Below, one piece after another: positions 27,478 through 36,006 of a stretch of DNA of 53,952 nt. A program made the translations under genes and the position numbers. The notes beneath the pieces are model-generated. The model was not told the DNA's origin. It saw only the letters and a program-made list of their open reading frames with translations, and ran no database searches. Within the stretch, counting starts at the first letter, position 1. Each line of letters starts with the position of its first letter. This stretch comes from Clostridium sp. CCUG 7971 (lineage in GTDB: Bacteria > Bacillota > Clostridia > Peptostreptococcales > Peptostreptococcaceae): NCBI RefSeq assembly GCF_017590215.1, contig NZ_JAFFPK010000066.1, positions 1 to 53,952 on the forward strand, given 5' to 3'.

Positions 27478-27780
27478 ATGAAAAATAAATTAACTTATAA
27501 AATACAAAATATACTTGTAGAAAATGATTATACAGAAGTAATTGTAAAACATAAACAAAATAATGAAGAAGTAACTATTCAAAATGCTCAAATAAGATTT
27601 AGATATGAGCCTGAAAGAGACAAAGGATGTTTAAGTTTTGGTAAGTCAAAAGAAGATACTGTATGTGAAGTTAGTGATAAAAGTATAAAGGAAGTAATAG
27701 TATACAATGATTCTTTAAGCATAGAAACAGAAGAAAAAAGTTACTATTGCTATCAAAGTCAAGATAAAAGATTTTATTAA
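27478..27780 (+). CDS. hypothetical protein, 100 aa
   Basis: A small soluble, charged, probably beta-rich protein with three Cys (GCLSF, TVCEV, YYCYQS). There is no signal peptide or membrane segment, and the family is not recognised. A good ribosome site (AAGGGAG) and a terminator directly after the stop support a real single gene. Confidence 0.6.
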   Translation: MKNKLTYKIQNILVENDYTEVIVKHKQNNEEVTIQNAQIRFRYEPERDKGCLSFGKSKEDTVCEVSDKSIKEVIVYNDSLSIETEEKSYYCYQSQDKRFY

Positions 27781-27786
27781 AAAGCT

Positions 27787-27822
27787 AAAAAGTATTGGTT
27801 AAAATAACCAATACTTTTTTAT
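27787..27822 (+). terminator. intrinsic terminator
   Basis: The stem AAAAAGTATTGGTTA/TAACCAATACTTTTT ends the hypothetical gene. Confidence 0.88.
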
Positions 27823-27903
27823 TTTAGATGTACATATTATTCGTAAAATAAGAGCGGAAGTGAGCTTAATAAAAGAAAATTAAAAAAAGAATTTGTTTGT
27901 TTA

Positions 27904-28215
27904 TTAAATTAAACCTAGTTGTTTTAGAATAAATATCCAAAAGAATACTGTAAGTACACAAAAATCAGAACTAAATACTACTATTTGTCCCCAAAGATTG
28001 CTATCAGCATCCATTTGCTGAGCCATCGTAAATTATGAAACAGCAGTAGGTGCAGCAAAAATAACCATAAGAGTTGCAAGTTTAACATCTCTATATCCTG
28101 CTAATATACATATAGGTATAAATATGCAAGGTACTATTAATATCTTACCAACAACACCTACAGTAGTTTGCCTTAGGTGCTTCTTAATTTCAGTAAACTT
28201 AGATAATTTTTGCAA
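27904..28215 (-). pseudogene. auxin-efflux-carrier (AEC) family transporter, C-terminal remnant
   Basis: The minus strand reads GILAGYRDVKLATLMVIFAAPTAVS-like sequence (ending AAPTAVS), then an in-frame TAA at 28033-28035, then FTMAQQMDADSNLWGQIVVF and WIFILKQLGLI to the proper family end at 27904. AEC proteins are about 310 aa with ten helices; only the last three or so remain. The TAA stands where relatives usually have Ser (TCA to TAA would be one change). The N-terminal two thirds are missing, so this is genuine decay. Confidence 0.8.
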
Positions 28216-28267
28216 TAAACTGTAACATTTATATATAAAATTTATATACTATATAGAAAAAGATACA

Positions 28268-28296
28268 TTGACAGGCGAGGTATATAAAACTAATAT
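28268..28296 (+). promoter_or_regulatory. predicted promoter of the PadR operon with 15-bp direct repeats
   Basis: TTGACA (28268-28273), a 17-nt spacer and TAATAT (28291-28296). The 15-mer ATATAAAACTAATAT covers the -10 (28282-28296) and recurs at 28336-28350. This is a candidate PadR operator pair. Confidence 0.55.
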
Positions 28297-28392
28297 GTAA
28301 GTATAATAGTAAATGTAAAGAATAAAATAATTGTCATATAAAACTAATATAAATTTAGTCAGATAATCATATAGAGAAGGAGGTGAAGTAAT

Positions 28393-28713
28393 GTGTCAAT
28401 TACTTCAGATTTAATAAGAGGTCACACAGAAACTATTATTCTAGCAAGCTTAGTTAAAGGTGATACTTATGGATATGAAATTAATAAGAGTATAAAAGAA
28501 AAAACAAATAATGAGTATGAATTAAAAGAGGCAACACTTTACTCAGCTTTTAGAAGACTTGAAGAAGGTGGTATGATTACATCATATTGGGGTAATGAAA
28601 ACAAAGGTGCAAGGAGACGATATTACTCAATTACACCATTAGGAAAAAGCACATATGAAAAAAATAAGATAGATTGGGATGAAGCAAAAAAATTAATAGA
28701 TAGTTTAATATAA
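28393..28713 (+). CDS. PadR-family transcriptional regulator
   Basis: A 106-aa PadR winged-helix regulator: LVKGDTYGYEINKSIKE, LKEATLYSAFRRLEEGGMI and the beta wing GARRRYYSITPLGK. GTG start behind AGGAGGTGA; an overlapping ATG at 28391 is out of frame. It is the first gene of a three-gene operon with a HAAS membrane protein and a DUF4097 protein, an arrangement common in Firmicutes for envelope-stress control. It probably represses its own promoter. Confidence 0.93.
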   Translation: MSITSDLIRGHTETIILASLVKGDTYGYEINKSIKEKTNNEYELKEATLYSAFRRLEEGGMITSYWGNENKGARRRYYSITPLGKSTYEKNKIDWDEAKKLIDSLI

Positions 28714-28732
28714 AGAGATAGGAGAGGTAAAA

Positions 28733-29380
28733 ATGAACAAAAAAATAGAAATGTATGTAAGTAGTTTATTTGAAAATGCACCTAAATCGAAAAAGAACTG
28801 TGATCTTAAAGAAGAGATTACATCAAGTGTAAATGATAAATATAATGATCTATTAGAATCAGGATTAGATGAAAAAGAAGCATATAACAAAGCTGTATCT
28901 AATATAGGTGATGTAGAAGAACTTATTGGATATGATTTTATGAATAAAGATGATGAAGAACAAAGAAAAAAATCAGCTAAGATTATAGCAATATCAGTTA
29001 TGATGTATATAATATGTCCGATACCGGTTATATTATTTGAATCAGTGGGAACATGGGGTGAAGAATTAGGTACAGTAATAATGTTTGCACTTATTGCAGC
29101 GGCTACAGGACTTTTAATTTATAATGAAGTATCAAAACCTAAATATCAAAAAACAGATGATACTATGGTAGAAGAATTTAAAGAGTGGAAGTCAGCAAAC
29201 GATCAAAATCATAGAGTAAGAAAATCTATTACATCTGCTATGTGGATTATGATAACCGCAATATATTTTTTAGTAAGTTTCACATTTGGGAACTGGGGAA
29301 CTTCATGGATAGTATTTATAATTGGAGCATCTATAGAACAAATAATTAAGGCATTTTATGACTTTAAGGGGGATAAATAA
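28733..29380 (+). CDS. HAAS/DUF1700-type membrane protein
   Basis: 215 aa. The N-terminal helical domain (about 1-75; LKEEITSSVNDKYNDLLESGLDEKEAYNKAV contains the typical 'ExAxxxAVxxIG' end, here AYNKAVSNIGD) is the HAAS signalling domain that partners PadR regulators. Four predicted membrane helices follow (about 83-103, 112-130, 168-188, 192-212). It probably passes a membrane signal to PadR. It starts 19 nt after padR and ends 3 nt before the next gene. Confidence 0.85.
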   Translation: MNKKIEMYVSSLFENAPKSKKNCDLKEEITSSVNDKYNDLLESGLDEKEAYNKAVSNIGDVEELIGYDFMNKDDEEQRKKSAKIIAISVMMYIICPIPVILFESVGTWGEELGTVIMFALIAAATGLLIYNEVSKPKYQKTDDTMVEEFKEWKSANDQNHRVRKSITSAMWIMITAIYFLVSFTFGNWGTSWIVFIIGASIEQIIKAFYDFKGDK

Positions 29381-29383
29381 GTT

Positions 29384-30274
29384 ATGAGTAGGAAAAATGC
29401 TAAATTTAGGATAGTAATATGGTCTATAATAACTGTAATACTTATAGTTTTGTTTATAGGAGGAATATCATTAAGAAATGAAGATAATTTAAGTAAAACT
29501 AATGAATGGACTGTTAAGGTTGATAATTTAAAAGATATAAAAATAAATTTAACAAGAGACGATTTAGTTATAAAAACTACAAAAGATAAAGATATAAAAA
29601 TAGTTGAGAGTAGCAATTATGAAATAAGTGAAAGAGAACAGTTAAAGATATCAGAAGAAAGTAGCAGTCTAAATATTCATAGAAATAATAACATATTAGG
29701 GTGGATATCATTTGGTAGATTTAAATTGAGAACTATAGAGATTTATATACCAGAAACTTATAAAGAAAATTTGACTGTAAATAATAATGTTGGATATATA
29801 GACGTATTATCAAATTTAAATTTAGAAAATTTTGAAATATATCAAAATGTTGGAGATTTAAATATTGAAGAAAATATTAGTTGCAATAGTTTTTATACAA
29901 AATTAGATGTAGGAAATATGGATTCTAAAATTATTAATACTAAAGAATATAATATTAAGGTATCAGTAGGAGATATTGATATTGAAGGTCTTAGTGGAAA
30001 AGGTAGTATAAAATCTAATGTAGGAGATATAAGATGTGAAATAGATAAAATAGATGGGAATATAGATATTAAATCTAATGTAGGGGATGTAGAGATATAT
30101 ATATCAGAAAATAGTAGTTTTGATATAGATGCTAAATCTAATGTTGGAGATGTTGATTCAAATTTCTCAGCAAATATAGATGGAAAAACATTAAAGTCAT
30201 CTATAGGAACAGATATTTCAGGTACGATAAAAATAAAATCTAATGTAGGAGATATAAATATTAATAAAAAATAG
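29384..30274 (+). CDS. DUF4097-family beta-strand-repeat envelope protein
   Basis: 296 aa. A short cytosolic start and one membrane helix (about 8-28) are followed by an extracellular right-handed beta-repeat domain. The recurrent motif SNVGDI/V appears at least five times (for example IKSNVGDIRCEID, IKSNVGDVEIYI, AKSNVGDVDSNF, IKSNVGDININKK). Family members are putative adhesin-like or stress-sensing envelope proteins with no defined activity. It is the last gene of the PadR operon. Confidence 0.9.
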   Translation: MSRKNAKFRIVIWSIITVILIVLFIGGISLRNEDNLSKTNEWTVKVDNLKDIKINLTRDDLVIKTTKDKDIKIVESSNYEISEREQLKISEESSSLNIHRNNNILGWISFGRFKLRTIEIYIPETYKENLTVNNNVGYIDVLSNLNLENFEIYQNVGDLNIEENISCNSFYTKLDVGNMDSKIINTKEYNIKVSVGDIDIEGLSGKGSIKSNVGDIRCEIDKIDGNIDIKSNVGDVEIYISENSSFDIDAKSNVGDVDSNFSANIDGKTLKSSIGTDISGTIKIKSNVGDININKK

Positions 30275-30427
30275 AATTATAAAAAAATGTTAATTGTGTA
30301 TATTACACCTATAAATAAATGCAAGCTTAATGATATAATAAGCTATAAAATATAAAAGTTTATTTTGGATTATAGAATTTTTGATATAAAAATCATGATA
30401 TAAATAGCTTAATTAGGAGGTTTACTA

Positions 30428-30847
30428 ATGAAAGAAAAGAATAGCGTCGATATAGCAAAGGCTTCTGTTAAAATGGCAATTTCTTCAAGACAAGAAGAAG
30501 AAAAACTTATAGAAGAATTTAAAAAGGAAAATGTTTTAGCTGTAGCAGTAGATATTGGTGGAAATTTAAATTCATCAATTCAAAAAATAATAGAAAGAGC
30601 TTTAGTTGCATCTAAAAGAACTGGAATAATTAAAGATTGTCATGTTCATGATGGTGCTATTGCAGGAGCTACTAGAGAAGCAATAATGCAGGTTGCAGAT
30701 AAGGCAAATGGACTTAGTGTGGGTGGAAAAATTGGAGTTGCAAGACAAGGAGAGCATGTAAGTGTATGTATTTTCCTTAGTGTAGGATTACTTCATTTAA
30801 ATGAAGTAGTAATTGGACTTGGACATAGATCAATAGCAGATTTATAA
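30428..30847 (+). CDS. HutP-family RNA-binding antiterminator-like protein
   Basis: 139 aa, related to the Bacillus HutP protein, which binds UAG triplets in mRNA with histidine and Mg2+ and prevents termination. The family core is seen in LVASKRTGIIKDCHVHDGAIAGATREAIMQV (read in part) and the C-terminal glycine-rich strand HLNEVVIGLGHRSI. Two Mg-ligand His of Bacillus HutP (SHALYHATMEA, from memory) align with Gly here, while HVHD and the final GHRS supply other His, so ligand use may differ. No hut genes are nearby. Instead a UAG-rich 290-nt stretch and a terminator follow. Start ATG behind AGGAGG. Confidence 0.8.
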   Translation: MKEKNSVDIAKASVKMAISSRQEEEKLIEEFKKENVLAVAVDIGGNLNSSIQKIIERALVASKRTGIIKDCHVHDGAIAGATREAIMQVADKANGLSVGGKIGVARQGEHVSVCIFLSVGLLHLNEVVIGLGHRSIADL

Positions 30848-31302
30848 ATTAGATAGTTGACAGAAGTGAAGAATCTATATATAATTCACTTTAATAGGAA
30901 AGTAGTATAGATAATATAGATTATCTTAGTAGGTAGAATAGTAGAACAGTAGTTTAATAGTATAAATGTTATGGAGAATTATAAGTATAGTAAGTAAACG
31001 TAGAATAGGAATTATTAATTCGCCAAACATTAAAAAATAATATATTAAAAATGTATTCAAATATATTAGTTTTATATATTTAGATACATAAATATTAAAT
31101 AGTAGCACAGTAGCATAAGTAGGAGATATAGTTTTAATAATTAATTATTTTGGAATTAAAATAAGTCCTCTCCATTTAACTTTATGGAGGGGTTTTTTAT
31201 TATAATAAATTATATCTGATTTTGACTACAAGAAAATACTATTTAAGACTTTGTTCTATTAATCATATATAAATTAAAACAAAGTATTTGGAGGTTGGTA
31301 GT
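30848..31302 (+). promoter_or_regulatory. UAG-rich leader between the HutP-like gene and the ABC transporter
   Basis: A 455-nt gene-free stretch. Between 30850 and 31131 TAG occurs 23 times, several-fold more than base composition predicts. Eleven lie in 30895-30960, four of them at an exact 8-nt period (30934, 30942, 30950, 30958), and five in 31100-31131 at 8-9-nt steps (31103, 31111, 31120, 31129). A terminator hairpin follows at 31167 and no convincing promoter lies between it and the transporter. HutP and TRAP proteins read spaced UAG/GAG triplets, so this is a candidate antitermination target. Confidence 0.5.
31167..31198 (+). terminator. intrinsic terminator, possibly regulated
   Basis: A 9-bp GC-rich stem CCTCTCCAT/ATGGAGGGG (one G-U) and TTTTTT. 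It lies 36 nt after the second UAG cluster and 105 nt before the transporter start. It may simply end the HutP-like transcript or act as an attenuator. Confidence 0.85.
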
Positions 31303-32295
31303 ATGGTAGCAAAAAAAATAATTTTATTAAGTTCAATTCTAGTAGGCATGTCTTTATTTTCAGCATGTTCAAATGGGAATTCTTCATCACAAGAAAATAT
31401 GGTGAATATAGGGATATCCCAAATAGCATCTCACCCAGCTTTAGATTTAGCTAGAGAAGGATTTATAGAAGCCTTAAATTCTAAGGGATTTAAAGAAGGA
31501 GAAAATCTTAATTTAGAACTACAAAATGCAGAGGGTGATATTGCGACATCTCAAATGATATCTAACAATTTTACATCAAGTAATAAAGATTTAATATTTG
31601 CAATTGGAACACCTTCAGCACAAGGTGCTTTTAATACAACAAAAGATATTCCAATTATAACTACAGCAGTAACGGATGCTGTAAAAGCAGGTCTTGTAAA
31701 ATCAGAGGATAAGTCAGGAACTAATGTGGCAGGGACTAGTGATGCAGTACCTATAGAAAAGCAATTAAAAATTATACAAGAAATTGTTAAAGATGTAAAA
31801 ACTATAGGAGTTTTATACAATACTAGTGAGGTAAACTCTGAAGTTCAAGTAAATAATTTAAAAGAATTAGCTAAGAAAAATAATATAGAAGTAATTGTAA
31901 AGGGTGTAAATAGTGTAAATGATATAAGTCAAGGACTAGATTCTATCTTAGATAAAATTGATGTTTTATACACTCCAGCAGATAATATGATAGCTTCTTC
32001 AATGGCAATAATATCTTCTAAATCAGTAGATAAAAAAATACCAGTAATTGGAGCGGAAGAAGCTCACGTTAAAGGTGGAGCTTTAATCACAGAAGGTATT
32101 AATTACAAAAAACTTGGTTTCGAAGCGGGTCTTATGGCAGTTGAAGTTTTAGAAGGAAAAGATATAAAAGATCTATCTATAAAAACTTTAGAAGAAACAG
32201 AACTTGTTATAAATGAAGATACACTTAAAAAGCTTTCTATAAATATTGATAAAGACATAATAAATAGATCAAAGCTTATAAAAGGAGGTAAGTAA
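31303..32295 (+). CDS. ABC transporter substrate-binding lipoprotein (PF04392/TrpX-like)
   Basis: A 330-aa lipoprotein: signal peptide then lipobox LFSAC (Cys near residue 22), then the two-lobe PF04392 fold (IGISQIASHPALDLAREGF, IFAIGTPSAQGA, IGVLYNTSEVNSEVQV, DVLYTPADNMIASS, PVIGAEEAHVKGGA). ATG at 31303 is chosen because GGAGGT lies 7 nt upstream; a TTG at 31288 is inside that region. Relatives import tryptophan/tyrosine or other small amino-acid-like compounds; the substrate is not decided. It is the first gene of a three-gene import operon. Confidence 0.92.
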   Translation: MVAKKIILLSSILVGMSLFSACSNGNSSSQENMVNIGISQIASHPALDLAREGFIEALNSKGFKEGENLNLELQNAEGDIATSQMISNNFTSSNKDLIFAIGTPSAQGAFNTTKDIPIITTAVTDAVKAGLVKSEDKSGTNVAGTSDAVPIEKQLKIIQEIVKDVKTIGVLYNTSEVNSEVQVNNLKELAKKNNIEVIVKGVNSVNDISQGLDSILDKIDVLYTPADNMIASSMAIISSKSVDKKIPVIGAEEAHVKGGALITEGINYKKLGFEAGLMAVEVLEGKDIKDLSIKTLEETELVINEDTLKKLSINIDKDIINRSKLIKGGK

Positions 32296-32296
32296 T

Positions 32297-33172
32297 ATGA
32301 ACTTCTTTATAGGTACTTTAGAACAAGGTCTAATTTTTGCTATAGGAGCATTAGGAGTATATATAACTTATACTATATTAGATTTTCCAGATTTATCTGT
32401 AGATGGAACATTTAGTTTAGGTGCTGCAATTACTACAGCATTTATATTAAAAGATATTGATCCATTTTTATCATTGGTATTAGCATTTATGGGAGGAGCT
32501 ATTGGAGGATTAGCTACTGGAATACTTCATGTAAAATTAAAAATAACTAATCTTTTATCGGGGATTTTAGTTATGATAGGGCTATACTCTATAAATTTAA
32601 GAGTAATGGGAAAGGCAAATCTTCCTATGATTAATAAGACTAATATATTCTCTAGTAATATATCGATAGTGATGATTTTAGTAGTAATGGTTTTAATAAC
32701 TAAATTATTAATGGATATTTTATTTAAAACTAAGTTTGGTTTTATACTAAGAGCAACGGGAGATAATGACACATTAGTTACTTCCCTTGGAGTAAATAAA
32801 GGAACAATGAAAATAGTTGGACTTATGATATCTAATGGACTAGTAGCTTTAAGTGGAGCTATAATGGCACAATACCAAAGATTTTCAGATATATCTATGG
32901 GAAATGGATTTATAGTAGTTGCTTTAGCTTCTATTATACTTGGCCAATCTGTATTTAAAAATAGTAAGTTTTTAAAAGGAACTACAGTGGTTATAATAGG
33001 TGCATTTTTATACAAATTAAGCGTGGGTATTGCTTTAAATTTAGGTTTCCCACCAACAGATTTAAAATTAATAACGTCATTAATAGTAGTTATTGCTATA
33101 ATTATGAATAATAACAATATATTAAATAAACTTAAATTTTCTTCAAGAGAAAGGGGGAGTTTAAATGCTTAA
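32297..33172 (+). CDS. ABC transporter permease (PF04392-associated, BPD_transp_2 type)
   Basis: A 291-aa permease with about eight helices and the LivH/RbsC-like permease fold. FRATGDN-like (here FILRATGDNDTLVTSLGVN) is the cytoplasmic coupling segment. Start ATG directly follows the lipoprotein stop with GGAGGT. Its end overlaps the ATPase gene by 8 bp. Confidence 0.9.
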   Translation: MNFFIGTLEQGLIFAIGALGVYITYTILDFPDLSVDGTFSLGAAITTAFILKDIDPFLSLVLAFMGGAIGGLATGILHVKLKITNLLSGILVMIGLYSINLRVMGKANLPMINKTNIFSSNISIVMILVVMVLITKLLMDILFKTKFGFILRATGDNDTLVTSLGVNKGTMKIVGLMISNGLVALSGAIMAQYQRFSDISMGNGFIVVALASIILGQSVFKNSKFLKGTTVVIIGAFLYKLSVGIALNLGFPPTDLKLITSLIVVIAIIMNNNNILNKLKFSSRERGSLNA

Positions 33173-33959
33173 GATAAAATCAATAAATAAAGGTTTTAAT
33201 AAGGAAACAATAAATGAAACTAGTATTTTTAATAATTTTAATTTAGAGATAAATAAAGGGGATTTTATAACTATTGTTGGAAGTAATGGAGCAGGAAAAT
33301 CCACTCTTTTAAATATAATATCTGGTGCATTAGAGTTAGACTCAGGTAATATTTTTCTAGAAGAAAAAGATATAACTAATTTAAAAGAACACAAAAAATC
33401 AAGATTTATAAGTAGGGTGTTTCAAGATCCAACTAAGGGAACATCACCATCTATGACTATTTTAGAAAATTTATCTTTGGCAGATAATAAGGGTAGTAGC
33501 TTTGGACTTTCTTTGGGAGTTAATAAAAAAAAGATAGAGAAATTCAAAGACCCTCTTTCTATATTAAATTTAGGCCTTGAAGATAAAATTAACACAAAAG
33601 TAGGGATGTTATCAGGAGGACAAAGGCAAGCTCTTTCTTTACTAATGGCTACCTTAAATACACCAAAGATTTTACTTTTAGATGAGCATACTGCTGCTTT
33701 AGATCCAAAGACATCAGAAAACATTATAAATCTTACAAATAAAATAGTTAAAGAAAAAAATATTACAACGATTATGATAACTCATAATTTAAATCATGCT
33801 ATAGAGTTTGGAAATAGGCTACTTATGATGCATAGGGGAGAAATAATTCTTGATATAGGAAGATTAGAAAAGAAGAATCTGACTAAAAATGATCTTATAG
33901 AAGAGTTTAATAAAATTACTTTTAAAGAAGAACTTTCAGATAGAATCATGTTTGCTTAA
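33165..33959 (+). CDS. ABC transporter ATP-binding protein (TrpZ-like)
   Basis: A 264-aa ATPase: Walker A GSNGAGKST, Q-loop RVFQDP, signature LSGGQRQA, Walker B ILLLDEHTAALD and H-loop ITHN. It completes the lipoprotein-permease-ATPase importer and is followed by a strong terminator (34018-34062). Confidence 0.93.
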   Translation: MLKIKSINKGFNKETINETSIFNNFNLEINKGDFITIVGSNGAGKSTLLNIISGALELDSGNIFLEEKDITNLKEHKKSRFISRVFQDPTKGTSPSMTILENLSLADNKGSSFGLSLGVNKKKIEKFKDPLSILNLGLEDKINTKVGMLSGGQRQALSLLMATLNTPKILLLDEHTAALDPKTSENIINLTNKIVKEKNITTIMITHNLNHAIEFGNRLLMMHRGEIILDIGRLEKKNLTKNDLIEEFNKITFKEELSDRIMFA

Positions 33960-34017
33960 TTTAATAATGAATGATAATATAACTAGTTTATTTAAATCAT
34001 ATTAAAATATAAATAAT

Positions 34018-34062
34018 AAAAAACTCTTATACCTAATTTATGATTAGGTATAAGAGTTTTTT
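34018..34062 (+). terminator. intrinsic terminator
   Basis: A 20-bp perfect stem with core CTCTTATACCTAAT/ATTAGGTATAAGAG, loop TTATG and a T-run, ending the ABC import operon. Confidence 0.92.
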
Positions 34063-34112
34063 AAATTTGGAAAATAATGTATAATAGGGAATCGAACAAA
34101 ATAGGAGGTCTT

Positions 34113-34565
34113 ATGGGGAAAAAGAAAAAGATAGTTATTACATTAGCTTGTATTGTATTATGTATAGGTTATGGAAAGTACTTAGTAAGTAGAATAAAAA
34201 GTTTGGTCTACATGGAAAACAATTTAATGAATAGAGGAAGATATTTATTAGATAGAGAAGTAATGGAAATTATTAATACTTTTTATTCTCCTGATGAAAA
34301 GTATAAGGCTATTATATACTTTTACACAGGAGGCGGTGCTACAGTACCAAATAATGTTAGAGTTGCAGTTATTTCAAGTGATAAAAAATGAGCTTATGAC
34401 TGCGATGTTAATTTTTCATTAAATAGAGCCTCTAGTGGTAGTGTCAATGCTAACTGGGAGAGTGATGATAAGCTAATTATTAGTTATAAAGATTATTCAG
34501 ATGGTGTTATTAAAAAAGATAGTAAAGTAGGAAATATTAATATTTTATATGAAAAATTTAATTAA
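34113..34565 (+). pseudogene. DUF5412-like membrane-anchored protein interrupted by an in-frame TGA
   Basis: ATG at 34113 follows GGAGGT. A signal-anchor helix (KKKKIVITLACIVLCIGYGKY) leads to SPDEKYKAIIYFYTGGGAT, which resembles DUF5412-type proteins. TGA at 34389-34391 stops the frame, yet the same frame continues for 57 codons (AYDCDVNF...SGSVNANWESDDKLIISYKDY) with protein-like content and ends at TAA 34563-34565. One base change (for example TGG to TGA) would explain this. Recoding as Sec or Trp is possible in principle, but no downstream SECIS-like hairpin was evident. Confidence 0.6.
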
Positions 34566-34608
34566 TATTTATGAAAATTATATTATAGAGTAAATGGATA
34601 GAATAGAT

Positions 34609-35034
34609 CTATACTCTATAATTTTCTACTAAATCTTGTAAGTTATATAGTTTTTCAGAAAGTTGATTTATCCTTATATTAGCCTCATTTTCATCTACGA
34701 ATGTATAAAAATATGGGTTAGTAAAATCATCAAAGTATCTACCCATATCATCTAAAAATTCAATTGCAAGCTTTCTATGATCAATATTGTATTCATATAG
34801 CTTTGCTGGTTCATTAGAAATATTATGTATAATAAAGATACGATTATATTCAGATAAAATTAACAAAAATTCATTACCTTCTTCATCAAACCATACACTT
34901 GTAGGAAGTTTATTTTCAATTGTAGAAATAAATGCATTTACACAATCCATAGGTGTGTCAGTTAAATAACTTGGTGTTGCTTTAAAATCACCTAAAGTAA
35001 ATTTAACCCATCCACAATCTGGTTTTGAAAACAT
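34609..35034 (-). CDS. hypothetical protein, 141 aa
   Basis: A soluble acidic protein not assigned to a family (starts MFSKPDCGWVKFTLGDF; later LPTSVWFDEEGNEF, LLILSEYNRIFIIH). It lacks signal and membrane segments. ATG at 35034 is preferred to a TTG at 35049 that overlaps the GGAGG site. The pattern of alternating strands suggests an immunity- or SMI1-like fold, but this is speculative. The 280 bases upstream hold no recognisable element. Confidence 0.6.
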   Translation of the reverse strand: MFSKPDCGWVKFTLGDFKATPSYLTDTPMDCVNAFISTIENKLPTSVWFDEEGNEFLLILSEYNRIFIIHNISNEPAKLYEYNIDHRKLAIEFLDDMGRYFDDFTNPYFYTFVDENEANIRINQLSEKLYNLQDLVENYRV

Positions 35035-35314
35035 AAATTTATCCTCCAATAAATAGAAATTATAAAAATTATTATAACATTAGTTAACCATTAAGTTAAT
35101 AAAAACAACTTAAGTCAAAATAAAGATTAAAATTTTAAATATATGACCATTTAGACCTCAAAAACTACTATTTAAACCAAATATATATGCAGATTTGATA
35201 TTAGATGTTATTATTTTAGAAAATAATTTTTAATATACAAATATAAAAATATAAAAATAGTATGTAAATATAATAGATAACCCAAAAGGGAGAGAAATAA
35301 AGGAGGTTTTTAAG

Positions 35315-35839
35315 ATGAAGTTTGATTTTGAAATAACAGAAGACGATTACATTAAATTTAATTTATATCATATTGAAAATTCACCAGCTCACAAAAAAAC
35401 ATTTTATTTACTTAGATACTTAGTACCAGTAATTTTTTCAATACCAATATATTTTATAAGTCATAATTTATTTAGACAACCAAGTTTTTATTGGATTATA
35501 ATTTCTATACTGTTTGTAATTGTATGGATTGTAACATATCCAAAACAATATAAAAACTTACTAAAAAAAGAAATTAAAAAATTATTGAATGAAGGTGATA
35601 ATTCATCTATTTTTGGGAAAAAAACTTTAGAAATTGATCTAGATAATATAAAAGTATTTGGTGAATTTTCATCTGAAACTATTTTAAAAAGTAGTATAAA
35701 AAATGTAAAGGTCTATGAAGATATGATACTTATATATATAAGTGGATTTATTGCTGAAATAGTTCCAACTAGATACTTGGATAAAGATTTAAAAAATAAG
35801 ATTTTAATAGAATTAAGGGAATATGTAGACGGTATATAA
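35315..35839 (+). CDS. YcxB-like membrane protein
   Basis: 174 aa. A short cytosolic start (FEITEDDYIKFNLYHI) leads to two membrane helices (about 30-50 and 58-78) and a C-terminal soluble domain. That domain has the YcxB-type ending (SSETILKSSIKNVKVYEDMILIYI, IVPTRYL). Function is unknown for the family. AGGAGG lies 8 nt before the ATG and a terminator follows. Confidence 0.75.
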   Translation: MKFDFEITEDDYIKFNLYHIENSPAHKKTFYLLRYLVPVIFSIPIYFISHNLFRQPSFYWIIISILFVIVWIVTYPKQYKNLLKKEIKKLLNEGDNSSIFGKKTLEIDLDNIKVFGEFSSETILKSSIKNVKVYEDMILIYISGFIAEIVPTRYLDKDLKNKILIELREYVDGI

Positions 35840-35866
35840 AATAATTTATTTTAGAAGTATGATAAG

Positions 35867-35900
35867 AAGCTGTATCACAAATAAGTGGTGCAGCTTTTTA
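35867..35900 (+). terminator. intrinsic terminator
   Basis: A 12-bp stem AAGCTGTATCAC/GTGGTGCAGCTT (G-U pairs) with a T-run ends the YcxB-like gene. Confidence 0.82.
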
Positions 35901-35978
35901 ATTGGACAAATGAATAATAAAATACAAAAATGGAATATTTTATGTTTAAATTTAAAATCTAGAGGTAAATATAAAATA

Positions 35979-35999
35979 TAATAATGAAAATCATTATTA
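35979..35999 (+). promoter_or_regulatory. Fur/PerR-type palindrome upstream of ahpC
   Basis: Perfect 9-3-9 inverted repeat: TAATAATGA, spacer AAA, TCATTATTA. It closely resembles the Fur/PerR box and ends 7 nt before the -35. Confidence 0.78.
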
Positions 36000-36006
36000 A
36001 TTACTG

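Noticed and set aside
30966-31040. A 24-codon leader peptide (MLWRIISIVSKRR...) inside the UAG-rich region
   Set aside because: No ribosome-binding site precedes the ATG and the codons show no amino-acid run typical of attenuation peptides.
30848-31302. T-box leader in front of the PF04392 transporter
   Set aside because: The conserved GGGTGG T-box sequence and Stem I motifs are absent.
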